Shown here: piece by piece, positions 1 through 5,637 of the stretch | How the letters are laid out: every line of letters starts with the position of its first letter | Numbering within the stretch: the stretch's first letter is position 1 | Assembly (NCBI GenBank): GCA_934376945.1 | Contig: CAKRPI010000104.1 | Location: 1-6,706 of the forward strand | DNA length: 6,706 nt | Direction: 5' to 3' | Source of the DNA: an uncultured Lachnospiraceae bacterium | GTDB taxonomy: Bacteria > Bacillota > Clostridia > Lachnospirales > Lachnospiraceae | Program-made: the position numbers and the translations under genes | Notes under the pieces: generated by a model | Databases searched by the model: none | The model's input: the letters and a program-made list of their open reading frames with translations, nothing else | What the model was told of the DNA's origin: nothing

Positions 1-44
1 ACGGTTATCGTACACCGTGCAGTGCAAGGAGATATTGGTAATAT

Positions 45-99
45 ACAAACCAACCAAAAAACCAAAACCCAAACAAACCAAACAAACCAAAACCCAAAA
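45..99. repeat. A/C-only low-complexity tract (G/T-only on minus strand)
   Basis: These 55 consecutive bases contain only A and C on the plus strand, arranged as irregular units such as AAACC, AAACAAACC and AAAACCC. The middle is nearly mirror-symmetric around a CC at 78-79. On the minus strand it directly follows the terminator stem of the importer operon and reads as alternating T runs and GG or GGG runs, so its promoter-proximal end serves as the U-rich tail. The rest has no known role that I can name. The tract is too irregular to be a CRISPR array or a simple tandem satellite. Confidence 0.8.
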
Positions 100-144
100 G
101 GAAGCGGCACGCAGGAAGAAAAACCTGGGTGCCGCTTCCTTTTG
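95..144 (-). terminator. Intrinsic terminator of the ABC importer operon
   Basis: A perfect 16-base inverted repeat, CAAAAGGAAGCGGCAC (95-110) and GTGCCGCTTCCTTTTG (129-144), encloses an 18-base loop. Reading on the minus strand, the GC-rich stem is followed by TTTTGGGTTTTGG, a U-rich though G-interrupted tail. It lies 53 bases past the stop codon of the last importer gene (198), as expected for the operon terminator. The plus-strand copy of the stem also ends in TTTTG, so weak bidirectional termination is possible. No plus-strand gene is visible to its left. Confidence 0.85.
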
Positions 145-197
145 TCCTGCTCATGTCAACGCGGATATTCGCAATCCGCTTTGCTGCCTGACACTGG

Positions 198-977
198 TTA
201 AAACGTATAAACTGCATCTTTGAGCTCCGCCACGTACGGGTCCGCGCAGTCGAACAGCTCAGAGGGGGAGGCGCTTTGAATGATTCTGCCGCCTTGCATG
301 ACCATGATGCGGTCAGAGACTTTTTTCATGACGGCGAGATCGTGCGTGATAAAAAGAATGGTCAGTCCGTACTTTTCCCGCATTTTCAAAAGCAGAGCGA
401 GAATCTGTTCCTGGCGGGGAACATCGAGCGCGGATACGACTTCATCGGCGATCAGAAACTCCGGGTGGGTGATGAGGGAGCGTGCGATGGAGATGCGCTG
501 CAGCTGCCCGCCGGAAAATTCGCCCGGTTTTTTGAAAAGACTGTCCGGGTCGATGCTGCAGTCCTGACAGATTTCAGCGATCACAGCCTGCCGTTCTGCC
601 CTGTTAAGGCTGCGATTCCACAGGCGGAGCGGTTCTGCAAGGGAACGGCCGATTTCCATACAGGGATCGAAGCTTGCAAACGGGTTCTGAAAGATCATCT
701 GCATCTGCTTTCGGTAGGTGCGAAATTTTCTGGGTGGCAGCGTGCAAAGATCAGTATTGTGAAACCAGATGCTTCCGTGATCCGCACGTTCCGTCCCCAT
801 GAGAATCCGGGCAAGTGTGGTCTTGCCGCAACCGGATTCGCCGAGCAGGCCAAGGATTTCCCCCCTGCGTATTTCAAATGAGAGGTGATCCAGCACAGGG
901 GTGTCAGTGCGGGTGAAATGGGCGGTGTCGGGAAAGGATTTTGAAAGATTTTCTGCTTTCAATAAAATCGAATTCAT
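198..977 (-). CDS. Peptide/nickel-type ABC importer, ATP-binding subunit 2 (DppF/NikE-like)
   Basis: Second of two nucleotide-binding subunits. It hydrolyses ATP in the cytoplasm to drive import through the two permeases encoded upstream. Visible motifs in the 259-residue protein are Walker A GESGCGKT (46-53), the Q-loop FQNP around Q97, the ABC signature FSGGQ (154-158), Walker B FLIADE (174-179), D-loop SALD (182-185) and the switch histidine in THD (H212). The usual proline after the Walker B glutamate (DEPVSALD) is valine here (DEVVSALD). The length matches NikE-type ATPases rather than the longer Dpp/Opp ATPases with their C-terminal extension. I chose the ATG at 977 because AAGGAG, overlapping the stop codon of the previous gene, precedes it. 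The in-frame ATG at 1022 would add 15 residues and overlap the upstream gene by 29 bases. Spacing from AAGGAG is about 12 bases, slightly long. Last gene of the operon, 16 bases after its neighbour. The C-terminus is AVYTF, echoing ALYTF in the partner ATPase. Confidence 0.93.
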   Translation of the reverse strand: MNSILLKAENLSKSFPDTAHFTRTDTPVLDHLSFEIRRGEILGLLGESGCGKTTLARILMGTERADHGSIWFHNTDLCTLPPRKFRTYRKQMQMIFQNPFASFDPCMEIGRSLAEPLRLWNRSLNRAERQAVIAEICQDCSIDPDSLFKKPGEFSGGQLQRISIARSLITHPEFLIADEVVSALDVPRQEQILALLLKMREKYGLTILFITHDLAVMKKVSDRIMVMQGGRIIQSASPSELFDCADPYVAELKDAVYTF

Positions 978-993
978 CGTTTTGTCATTCTCC

Positions 994-1821
994 TTAAAAT
1001 GTATAAAGGGCTTTTGTGCCATCGATCAGCTGTCTGGTATAGGGCTGTGAGGGAGTATGAAAAACGGTATCGGTCGTTCCCCCTTCTATGATACGGCCGT
1101 CGAGAAGGATGGCGGCGCGTGAGCAGATGCGCTGGATCAGTGCAAGGTTATGACTGACATACAGAAGCGTGAGATGGCGTTCACTACAGATCCGGTCAAT
1201 GAGTTCTATGATCTTTTTCTGGTTTACAGAGTCAAGAGAGGTGGTCGGCTCATCCGCAATCAGGAATGGAGCATTTGATTCAAGAGCCATGGCGACTGCA
1301 ATTCTCTGTTTCATGCCGCCGGAGAGCTGGTGCGGATATTTTTTCAGAACCTGCATGCCGCCGCTCAGACGGAAATAATCAAGCTGTTCAAGCATGTGCG
1401 CATTGGCCTGATCTCTGGAAAGCGCCGGATTGTGGAGATGGATGGTATCATACCACTGCTTTTGTACCGTCTCGAACGGGTTAAGAGCATTGATGGAGTC
1501 CTGTTGGATCAGACTGATGCGGTTGGCGCAGTAACGGTATCTTTTGGAGGCAGGAAGGGAGTAAAGATCCGTATACGAACCGTCGGGATTGAGGAAGAGT
1601 ACCTGACCGGAGATGGTTGCCTTTTTTTCCGGGAGCAGCGCGGTGAGGACGTTGATGAGCATACTTTTTCCGGCACCGGATTCACCGGCAATTCCGAGAT
1701 GGCAGCCTTTTGGGATGGTAAGTGAAAGGCTGTCGAGAATGAAATGTTCCTGACCGTCTACGGAGAGCTTCAGCGTTACATTTTTCAGCTTTAAGAGATC
1801 GAGAGCGTTTTTTTCAGTCAT
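994..1821 (-). CDS. Peptide/nickel-type ABC importer, ATP-binding subunit 1 (DppD/NikD-like)
   Basis: First nucleotide-binding subunit, 275 residues, pairing with the ATPase encoded at 198-977 as a heterodimer under the permeases. Visible motifs are Walker A GESGAGKS (46-53), the Q-loop near Q106-Q107, the family-typical YPHQLSGGMKQR segment with signature LSGGM (166-170), Walker B FLIADE (186-191), D-loop SLD (195-197) and the switch histidine in VSHN (H224). The C-terminal half has the PxxPYTRxLI-type segment (PSQPYTRQLI) common in Opp/Dpp/Nik ATPases, but not the long extension of peptide transporters, so the size is NikD-like. The ATG at 1821 lies inside the end of the permease C gene (8-base overlap, ATGACTGA), with GGGAG about 10 bases upstream, which suggests translational coupling. 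An extra LSGGM at 152-156 is probably chance. Confidence 0.94.
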   Translation of the reverse strand: MTEKNALDLLKLKNVTLKLSVDGQEHFILDSLSLTIPKGCHLGIAGESGAGKSMLINVLTALLPEKKATISGQVLFLNPDGSYTDLYSLPASKRYRYCANRISLIQQDSINALNPFETVQKQWYDTIHLHNPALSRDQANAHMLEQLDYFRLSGGMQVLKKYPHQLSGGMKQRIAVAMALESNAPFLIADEPTTSLDSVNQKKIIELIDRICSERHLTLLYVSHNLALIQRICSRAAILLDGRIIEGGTTDTVFHTPSQPYTRQLIDGTKALYTF

Positions 1822-2629
1822 AAATGGTCATCTCCCTGTCAGAATGTTCACCGCTGTCGAAGATTCCGTGCGCGCATACAGTGATGAAGCAAATTGCGGC
1901 GGCCGGAGCCAGGATCAGATACGGATGCGGAATCAGGAACGAGCGGTATTGATATAGGATGCTACCCCAGTCCGGATTCGAGTAATCAGTACCAAGGCCA
2001 ATGTAGGCAAGTCCGGCGTACTGGATGATCATTCCGCCGATGCGGTTGCCCAGAAGAACAAGCAGCTGTCGTCTGATATTCGGAAAAATATGAAAGAAAA
2101 TAAGGCCAGTGTCGGTCAGGCCGACAATCCGTTCCGCTTCAATAAATTCCTGTTTTTTGATGCCGCAGGCAAGGTCGTGGGACTGGATGATGTAATCGCC
2201 CATGTTGCCAAGTCCGAGGACGATACCGATCAGCATGGGGCTGAATCCGAAAATGGCAGAAAAGACAAGTGCAAGGATGAACGAAGGAAGGATGAGAGAG
2301 AGGTCGGCAGCCAGCTGAATGACGGTATGCCAGAAGCGGTTGCAGAATGCGCTGACAAGACCGAGCGATACGCCGAGAAAAAAGGAGATCGCTACGCCGA
2401 GAAATGTCACTTCCAGGGTTCGAAGCCCGCCGGATGCAAGCAGAGAGTAGACGTCACGTCCGAGATTGTCCGTTCCAAGCCAGTGTTCACTGTCAGGAGA
2501 GAGAAATTTGGCGGAGAGATCCACTGATTTTATGCTGTACTTTGGTCCGACGAGAAAAAAGAGAATAAACAAAGCGAGTGCGATAAGCAGAAATCTGCGG
2601 ACGCCCTTTCGATTTTTTTGTTTTTTCAT
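1814..2629 (-). CDS. Peptide/nickel-type ABC importer, permease subunit C (DppC/NikC-like)
   Basis: Integral membrane subunit, 271 residues, forming half of the translocation path together with permease B. It has a basic N-terminus and a first membrane helix at about 12-28. The DppC-family segment HWLGTDNLGRDVYSLLASGGLRT (roughly 49-71) follows, then hydrophobic helices at about 72-95, 103-128, 130-150, 190-212 and 235-257. The cytoplasmic EAA loop that docks on the ATPases is EFIEAERIVGLTD with the later FPN (161-184). The WGSILYQYR segment (221-229) matches the family's WGxML motif region. The C-terminus FDSGEHSDREMTIYD departs from the usual GDxLRDxLDPR ending. The start at 2629 is firm: its ATG directly abuts the TGA of permease B, and AAGGAGG, formed by the last codons of permease B, lies 6 bases upstream. 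It overlaps the next gene by 8 bases. Confidence 0.94.
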   Translation of the reverse strand: MKKQKNRKGVRRFLLIALALFILFFLVGPKYSIKSVDLSAKFLSPDSEHWLGTDNLGRDVYSLLASGGLRTLEVTFLGVAISFFLGVSLGLVSAFCNRFWHTVIQLAADLSLILPSFILALVFSAIFGFSPMLIGIVLGLGNMGDYIIQSHDLACGIKKQEFIEAERIVGLTDTGLIFFHIFPNIRRQLLVLLGNRIGGMIIQYAGLAYIGLGTDYSNPDWGSILYQYRSFLIPHPYLILAPAAAICFITVCAHGIFDSGEHSDREMTIYD

Positions 2630-3550
2630 TCAGCGCCTCCTTACATCGATGAGCTGCAGGAGCAGGTTCAGGATAAGGTGTACAAAAAACATCCACAGAA
2701 TTACGACCAGAATGTAGGACTGCATCACGGTGTAATCCCTGGAATTCATACTGTCCACAAGAAAGTAACTGACACCCGGAATCGCAAAGGCGAATTCGAG
2801 GACGGTGCTTCCGCCGAAGAGAAATGCAAAATTGCTGGAAACGGCGGAAATGAGGCGGCAGATCACGGGTCGGGATGCGTGATGAAAAAGGACCTCTTCC
2901 TTTGAAAAACCGCGGGATACTGCGAAACGCACGTAGCTTTTATCCATTTCTTCGCGGAAAGCTCTGCGCACGATACGCGTCAGTCCGCCGACAGAATAAA
3001 GCGTTGTCAGGGCAATTGCCATGAGGAGGGAAAAGATGCCGTTTCCGGTAAAGAAACGGACCAGTCTGAATTTGACGCCAAAAAAATAAATGATAACGAT
3101 GGTTGTGATAAAATTCGGAACCGACTGGGAGAGAACCGCGAGCGCGGAACTGATCCGGTCACACATTCCGCGCGGTCGGAGCGCAGCCCGGTATCCGCAG
3201 AAGAACGAGAGGATGGAGCTGAGGATGATGCCGACGCCGCCGATGCAGAAAGACCACGGCATTTTCCGCAGAAACTGCGCCTTGATGTCAAGACCGGTTG
3301 AGAGCGTGACGCCCCAGTCTCCCTGCAGGAAATCTTTCATCCAGATCACATACTGAAACCACAAAGGCCTGTCGAGCCCAAGTTTATGTGCAAAGAAAGC
3401 GATGTTTTCCTCAGTACGGGGAAGTTTATGCGCTTCCAGCATATAATCTACAGGGCTGACAGGCATGGCTCTTACTATGAGAAATGCAATGACAGATCCG
3501 GCTAAGAAAATGAACAACCATCTGAGTAAAAAATTTACCGCATTTTTCAT
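2630..3550 (-). CDS. Peptide/nickel-type ABC importer, permease subunit B (DppB/NikB-like)
   Basis: Integral membrane subunit, 306 residues, the partner of permease C. It begins with a membrane helix (about 7-27) followed by AMPVSPVDYML, matching the PGDP-type start of DppB/NikB proteins. The extracytoplasmic segment LGLDRPLWFQYVIWMKDFLQGDWG (57-80) is a strong family signature. Further helices lie at about 101-120, 134-160, 172-190, 232-262 and 277-300. The EAA-type coupling loop is YVRFAVSRGFSKEEVLFHHASRP (206-228), followed by the typical GGSTVLEFAFAIPGVSYFLVDSM and RDYTVMQSYIL segments (246-281). The ATG at 3550 follows CGGAG at 7 bases. It starts 31 bases after the binding-protein stop codon, behind a hairpin (3572-3599), and its own stop abuts the start of permease C. 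Family assignment is secure; the cargo is not readable from this protein. Confidence 0.94.
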   Translation of the reverse strand: MKNAVNFLLRWLFIFLAGSVIAFLIVRAMPVSPVDYMLEAHKLPRTEENIAFFAHKLGLDRPLWFQYVIWMKDFLQGDWGVTLSTGLDIKAQFLRKMPWSFCIGGVGIILSSILSFFCGYRAALRPRGMCDRISSALAVLSQSVPNFITTIVIIYFFGVKFRLVRFFTGNGIFSLLMAIALTTLYSVGGLTRIVRRAFREEMDKSYVRFAVSRGFSKEEVLFHHASRPVICRLISAVSSNFAFLFGGSTVLEFAFAIPGVSYFLVDSMNSRDYTVMQSYILVVILWMFFVHLILNLLLQLIDVRRR

Positions 3551-3571
3551 TTTGATACTCCGGAAATCTGA

Positions 3572-3599
3572 CAGTTCGGAATTAGTTCAGGCCGAACTG
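3572..3599 (-). promoter_or_regulatory. Intra-operon hairpin over the end of the binding-protein gene
   Basis: A perfect 8-base inverted repeat, CAGTTCGG and CCGAACTG on the minus strand, encloses a 12-base loop that contains the stop codon of the binding-protein gene. No U tract follows, so it is not a canonical terminator. Hairpins after the first gene of an importer operon are known to protect the 5' mRNA segment and raise binding protein over permease. That role is inferred here. Confidence 0.55.
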
Positions 3600-5081
3600 A
3601 TCGTTGATGATGTAATAGTCTCCGCCGTAAGGTGCATAATTTGCAAGTTCGTCGATCACAGCGGCATGGAACTGGGAGTCGATCAGGTAGATGACCGGAA
3701 CATCCTCAGCAACCTTTTCCTGGATGTCGATTGCGATCTGATTTCTCTCGTCGCCAACCGGGCAGTTGTCAAGTTTCTCAAGCATTGCGTCCACATCCGG
3801 GTTACTGTAACCGTTGTAGTTGGTGCTTCCGCCGGTCTTGAAGAATGCGTTCAGCTTTGTGGCCGGATCACTGGTGTTTCCGGTGTATCCGCCGTAAAGG
3901 ATGAGATCATAATTGCCTTCGCCCGCAAATTTGTCCATTCCTCCGTCAAGGATGTTGGTTGTCGTCTGGATACCTGCTTTTTCAAGCTCGGAAGCCATGA
4001 TCAGCATCATGGACGGAAGCTCCGGGTGCATGTTGTAGGTTGTGATTTCAAAGGAAAGATTTTTGCCGTCCTTGTCTACGTAGCCGTCTCCGTCTGTGTC
4101 AGTGTATCCGGCATCTGCGAGATACTGTTTTGCCTGCTCGACATCCGTCTGAAAATCGATGTCTGCATTGAATGCAAATTTGTGGCCGAAGAATCCGGTT
4201 GCCGGAAGACAGCCATACAGTGCGTCTACCATCTCGCTGCGATCCATAACGAGGCTGATTGCCTTGCGGACATTCAGGTCGTCAAGCGGAACTCTCTGCT
4301 CGTTCAGGATGGCGAAGTACTGGTAGCCACCGTCAAAATCAAGTACGTGATAGCCTTCCTCCTTCAGCTGATTGGAAGCTTCCGGAGTCAGTGCATAGGC
4401 CATGTCGAGCTCGCCGCTCTCAAATGCCTGCTGCATGGAAGTGGAATCTGAGAACTGCAGAAGAGTGATGTCCGGGCGGTTTGCAGCCTGGTCATCGTAA
4501 TACGGGTTTGGGGTGGCATCAATGGAGTAGCCGGCCTCAACTGCAGTCGGCATCCACGGGCCGGTGTAAACGGCAGTACCGTCATCCAGTGTCTTATAGA
4601 CGAAGCTGTTCATCTCGCACAGTGCAGACTGCAGTACCGGAGTAGGACGCTCGGTTGTCATGGTCAGTTCATAAGTGTCGTCTGCGGTGGATGTGATCTT
4701 ACCGCAGGTAGAGGTGCCGCCGTTGGTCTCCTGACCCTCATTCATGCAGTCAGCGAGCGCATATGCATCCACCTCTGAACCGTCGGAGAATTTGACGCCC
4801 TGTTTCAGTGTCAGCTTCCAGGTTGTGTCATCTTCACGCGTTGCAGTATCTACAAAGCGGGAATAAAGATCTCCGTTGGCATCCTGCATGTAAACAGTCT
4901 CTGCGATGCCGTCGCCGGTCAGTGCCCAGCCGTTGGCAGCGTCCACACCGTCCGGAAGGTAGGTTACGCCTACGGTATAGTGTTTTGCTGAAGTATCCGC
5001 AGATTCTGCAAATGCGGTCGTGCTGGTAAGTGTTACTGCTGCCAGGAGCAGTACGGAAAGTTTTTTCCAACGTGTTTTCAT
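3582..5081 (-). CDS. Extracellular substrate-binding protein of a peptide/nickel-type ABC importer (SBP family 5)
   Basis: Captures the cargo outside the membrane and delivers it to the permeases. The 499-residue protein has a Sec signal peptide: basic MKTRWKK, a hydrophobic core to about residue 20, and a likely signal peptidase I site AFA|ES after residue 25. There is no cysteine lipobox, unusual for a monoderm Firmicute. Family 5 features include WKLTLKQGVKFSDGSEVDAYAL (88-109), the YTGPW segment (172-176) where relatives have GTGPY, LNVRKAISLVMDR (269-281), the acidic loop DTDGDGYVDKDG (328-339) common in this family, and SDPATKLNAFF (404-414). The length resembles NikA-type and peptide-binding members. 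Histidines such as H300 and H352 could matter for metal or chelate binding, but this is not demonstrable here. The ATG at 5081 has AGGAGG 8 bases upstream and gives a proper signal peptide; the in-frame ATG at 5120 lies inside the riboswitch terminator and is rejected. First gene of the operon, under a cobalamin riboswitch, hence a predicted cobalt or cobalt-chelate binder. Confidence 0.93.
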   Translation of the reverse strand: MKTRWKKLSVLLLAAVTLTSTTAFAESADTSAKHYTVGVTYLPDGVDAANGWALTGDGIAETVYMQDANGDLYSRFVDTATREDDTTWKLTLKQGVKFSDGSEVDAYALADCMNEGQETNGGTSTCGKITSTADDTYELTMTTERPTPVLQSALCEMNSFVYKTLDDGTAVYTGPWMPTAVEAGYSIDATPNPYYDDQAANRPDITLLQFSDSTSMQQAFESGELDMAYALTPEASNQLKEEGYHVLDFDGGYQYFAILNEQRVPLDDLNVRKAISLVMDRSEMVDALYGCLPATGFFGHKFAFNADIDFQTDVEQAKQYLADAGYTDTDGDGYVDKDGKNLSFEITTYNMHPELPSMMLIMASELEKAGIQTTTNILDGGMDKFAGEGNYDLILYGGYTGNTSDPATKLNAFFKTGGSTNYNGYSNPDVDAMLEKLDNCPVGDERNQIAIDIQEKVAEDVPVIYLIDSQFHAAVIDELANYAPYGGDYYIINDQFGLN

Positions 5082-5092
5082 AAAAGTTTCCT

Positions 5093-5151
5093 CCTGAAAA
5101 TAAAAAATAAAACGGTCCAAACAGGCAAAAATGCGCTGTTATGGCCGTTTT
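5093..5151 (-). terminator. Riboswitch-controlled intrinsic terminator
   Basis: On the minus strand AAAACGGCC pairs with GGACCGTTTT (one bulged A), and an inner AACAG/CTGTT stem extends the hairpin (5109-5151). ATTTTTTATTTT follows immediately (5108-5093). This is a textbook intrinsic terminator placed between the cobalamin aptamer and the AGGAGG site of the binding-protein gene, so it is the expression platform and not an operon end. The left arm (minus-strand AAACGGCC, 5150-5143) can instead pair with GGCGTTT (5170-5164), the end of the upstream P13 hairpin, giving a plausible antiterminator. Confidence 0.85.
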
Positions 5152-5163
5152 TACACAACAGAG

Positions 5164-5390
5164 AAACGCCGTGGTAACACGACGAAAATTTTATGCAGCA
5201 GGTCTTCTGGCTCGTGCATCTGAAAAAATCGCGAAGTTTACAGCCTTCTCAGGCAGTTGCCCAATGACTGATTTTCATCATGAAAACTTCTCTGCACTTA
5301 CAGCGGCGGTTCCGCCCGTGATTTTCACACGGTTCTCTATTCTCCGGATGTCGTGCATTTTTTGTATCCGGCATCCGGCACTGCAATTTT
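5164..5390 (-). ncRNA. Cobalamin (B12) riboswitch
   Basis: A cis-acting RNA that senses cobalamin and controls the downstream importer. Read on the minus strand it has the hallmark parts in order: GTGCCGG at the 5' side (5381-5375); the P3 arms CCGGATG and CATCCGG; the core segment with GTGTGAAAATCACGG; the conserved GGCGGAACCGCCGCTGTAAG element (P5/L5 and beyond); a helix GAAGTTT/AAACTTC enclosing the P7-P10-like extension; CTGAGAAGGCTG; and the B12 box GAGCCAGAAGACCTGCT (about 5212-5196). A downstream hairpin CGTCGTG-UUAC-CACGGCG (5184-5167) fits P13. Its GUUACC could kiss L5 GGAAC with one bulged A. The large extension and linked P13 resemble adenosylcobalamin-type class I aptamers, but ligand form cannot be settled by eye. 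With the terminator that follows, it should be an OFF switch. Confidence 0.93.
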
Positions 5391-5400
5391 TCTATCACTC

Positions 5401-5429
5401 ATTATAGTGGGCGGAATGGAAAAGCGCAA
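5401..5429 (-). promoter_or_regulatory. Promoter of the riboswitch and importer operon
   Basis: On the minus strand TTGCGC (5429-5424) and TATAAT (5406-5401) are separated by exactly 17 bases, a near-consensus sigma-A promoter. Predicted initiation near 5394 puts the riboswitch at the very 5' end of an approximately 313-base leader. The -35 hexamer is embedded in one arm of the inverted repeat at 5423-5467. Confidence 0.8.
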
Positions 5430-5467
5430 TTCTCAGATTCTGACATCGTATTTTGAAAAATTGCGCT
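5423..5467. promoter_or_regulatory. 9-base inverted repeat, candidate operator between divergent promoters
   Basis: AGCGCAATT (5423-5431) and AATTGCGCT (5459-5467) are perfect inverted copies with arm centres 36 bases apart. The left arm covers the -35 element of the importer promoter. The right arm lies about 50 bases upstream of the -10 of the regulator gene. Placement between a regulator and its likely target suggests a protein-binding site, possibly for the AraC-family protein. Binding is inferred, not seen. Confidence 0.5.
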
Positions 5468-5496
5468 CAGAGCGAAAGAGAAAAGGGAGAAACCGG

Positions 5497-5526
5497 TTCG
5501 TTTTTTTGCAGGAAATATGATATAAT
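5497..5526 (+). promoter_or_regulatory. Promoter of the AraC-family regulator gene
   Basis: TATAAT at 5521-5526 is preceded by TG one base away (TGATATAAT, 5518-5526), giving an extended -10 element. The -35 is weak; TTCGTT at 5497-5502 with an 18-base spacer is the best candidate, consistent with dependence on an activator or on the extended -10. Predicted initiation near 5533 gives a leader of about 105 bases. An AACGGT/ACCGTT inverted repeat (5535-5540, 5558-5563) would form a weak hairpin at the mRNA 5' end. Confidence 0.65.
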
Positions 5527-5637
5527 TCAGAGGAAACGGTTTGCGGGCAAAAGAAGGACCGTTAGGGGATTGTTTGAAATCCTGCGTTTTGATTGCGGAA
5601 ATTTGTTATTATTACTACATTTTGAAAGAGGCATCTT

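Noticed and set aside
1..44. Gene or RNA element at the left edge
   Set aside because: Only a short ATATT/AATAT palindrome (33-45) is visible; too little sequence to support any call.
45..99. CRISPR array or tandem satellite
   Set aside because: Units are too short and irregular, with no repeat-spacer structure.
276..881. A 201-codon open frame on the plus strand
   Set aside because: Antisense shadow of the second ATPase gene; no recognisable domain.
978..1022. A longer start for the second ATPase at 1022
   Set aside because: It would overlap the upstream gene by 29 bases and adds residues not typical of the family; the ATG at 977 has an AAGGAG site.
1339..1368. Second LSGGM (residues 152-156) in the first ATPase as a duplicated ABC signature
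   Set aside because: It sits where relatives have a variable loop before YPHQLSGGM; the downstream copy in the proper context is the real signature, so chance similarity is the simpler explanation.
2090..2527. A 145-codon charged open frame on the plus strand
   Set aside because: Antisense to permease C. Its charge richness simply mirrors hydrophobic codons on the other strand.
3465..4451. A 328-codon open frame on the plus strand
   Set aside because: It lies antisense to the binding-protein and permease B genes, whose family motifs are unmistakable. It has no convincing ribosome site, and its composition is that of a reverse-strand shadow.
5082..5120. A longer start for the binding protein at 5120
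   Set aside because: That ATG falls within the terminator hairpin, and the extension would precede and spoil the signal peptide. The AGGAGG site points to 5081.
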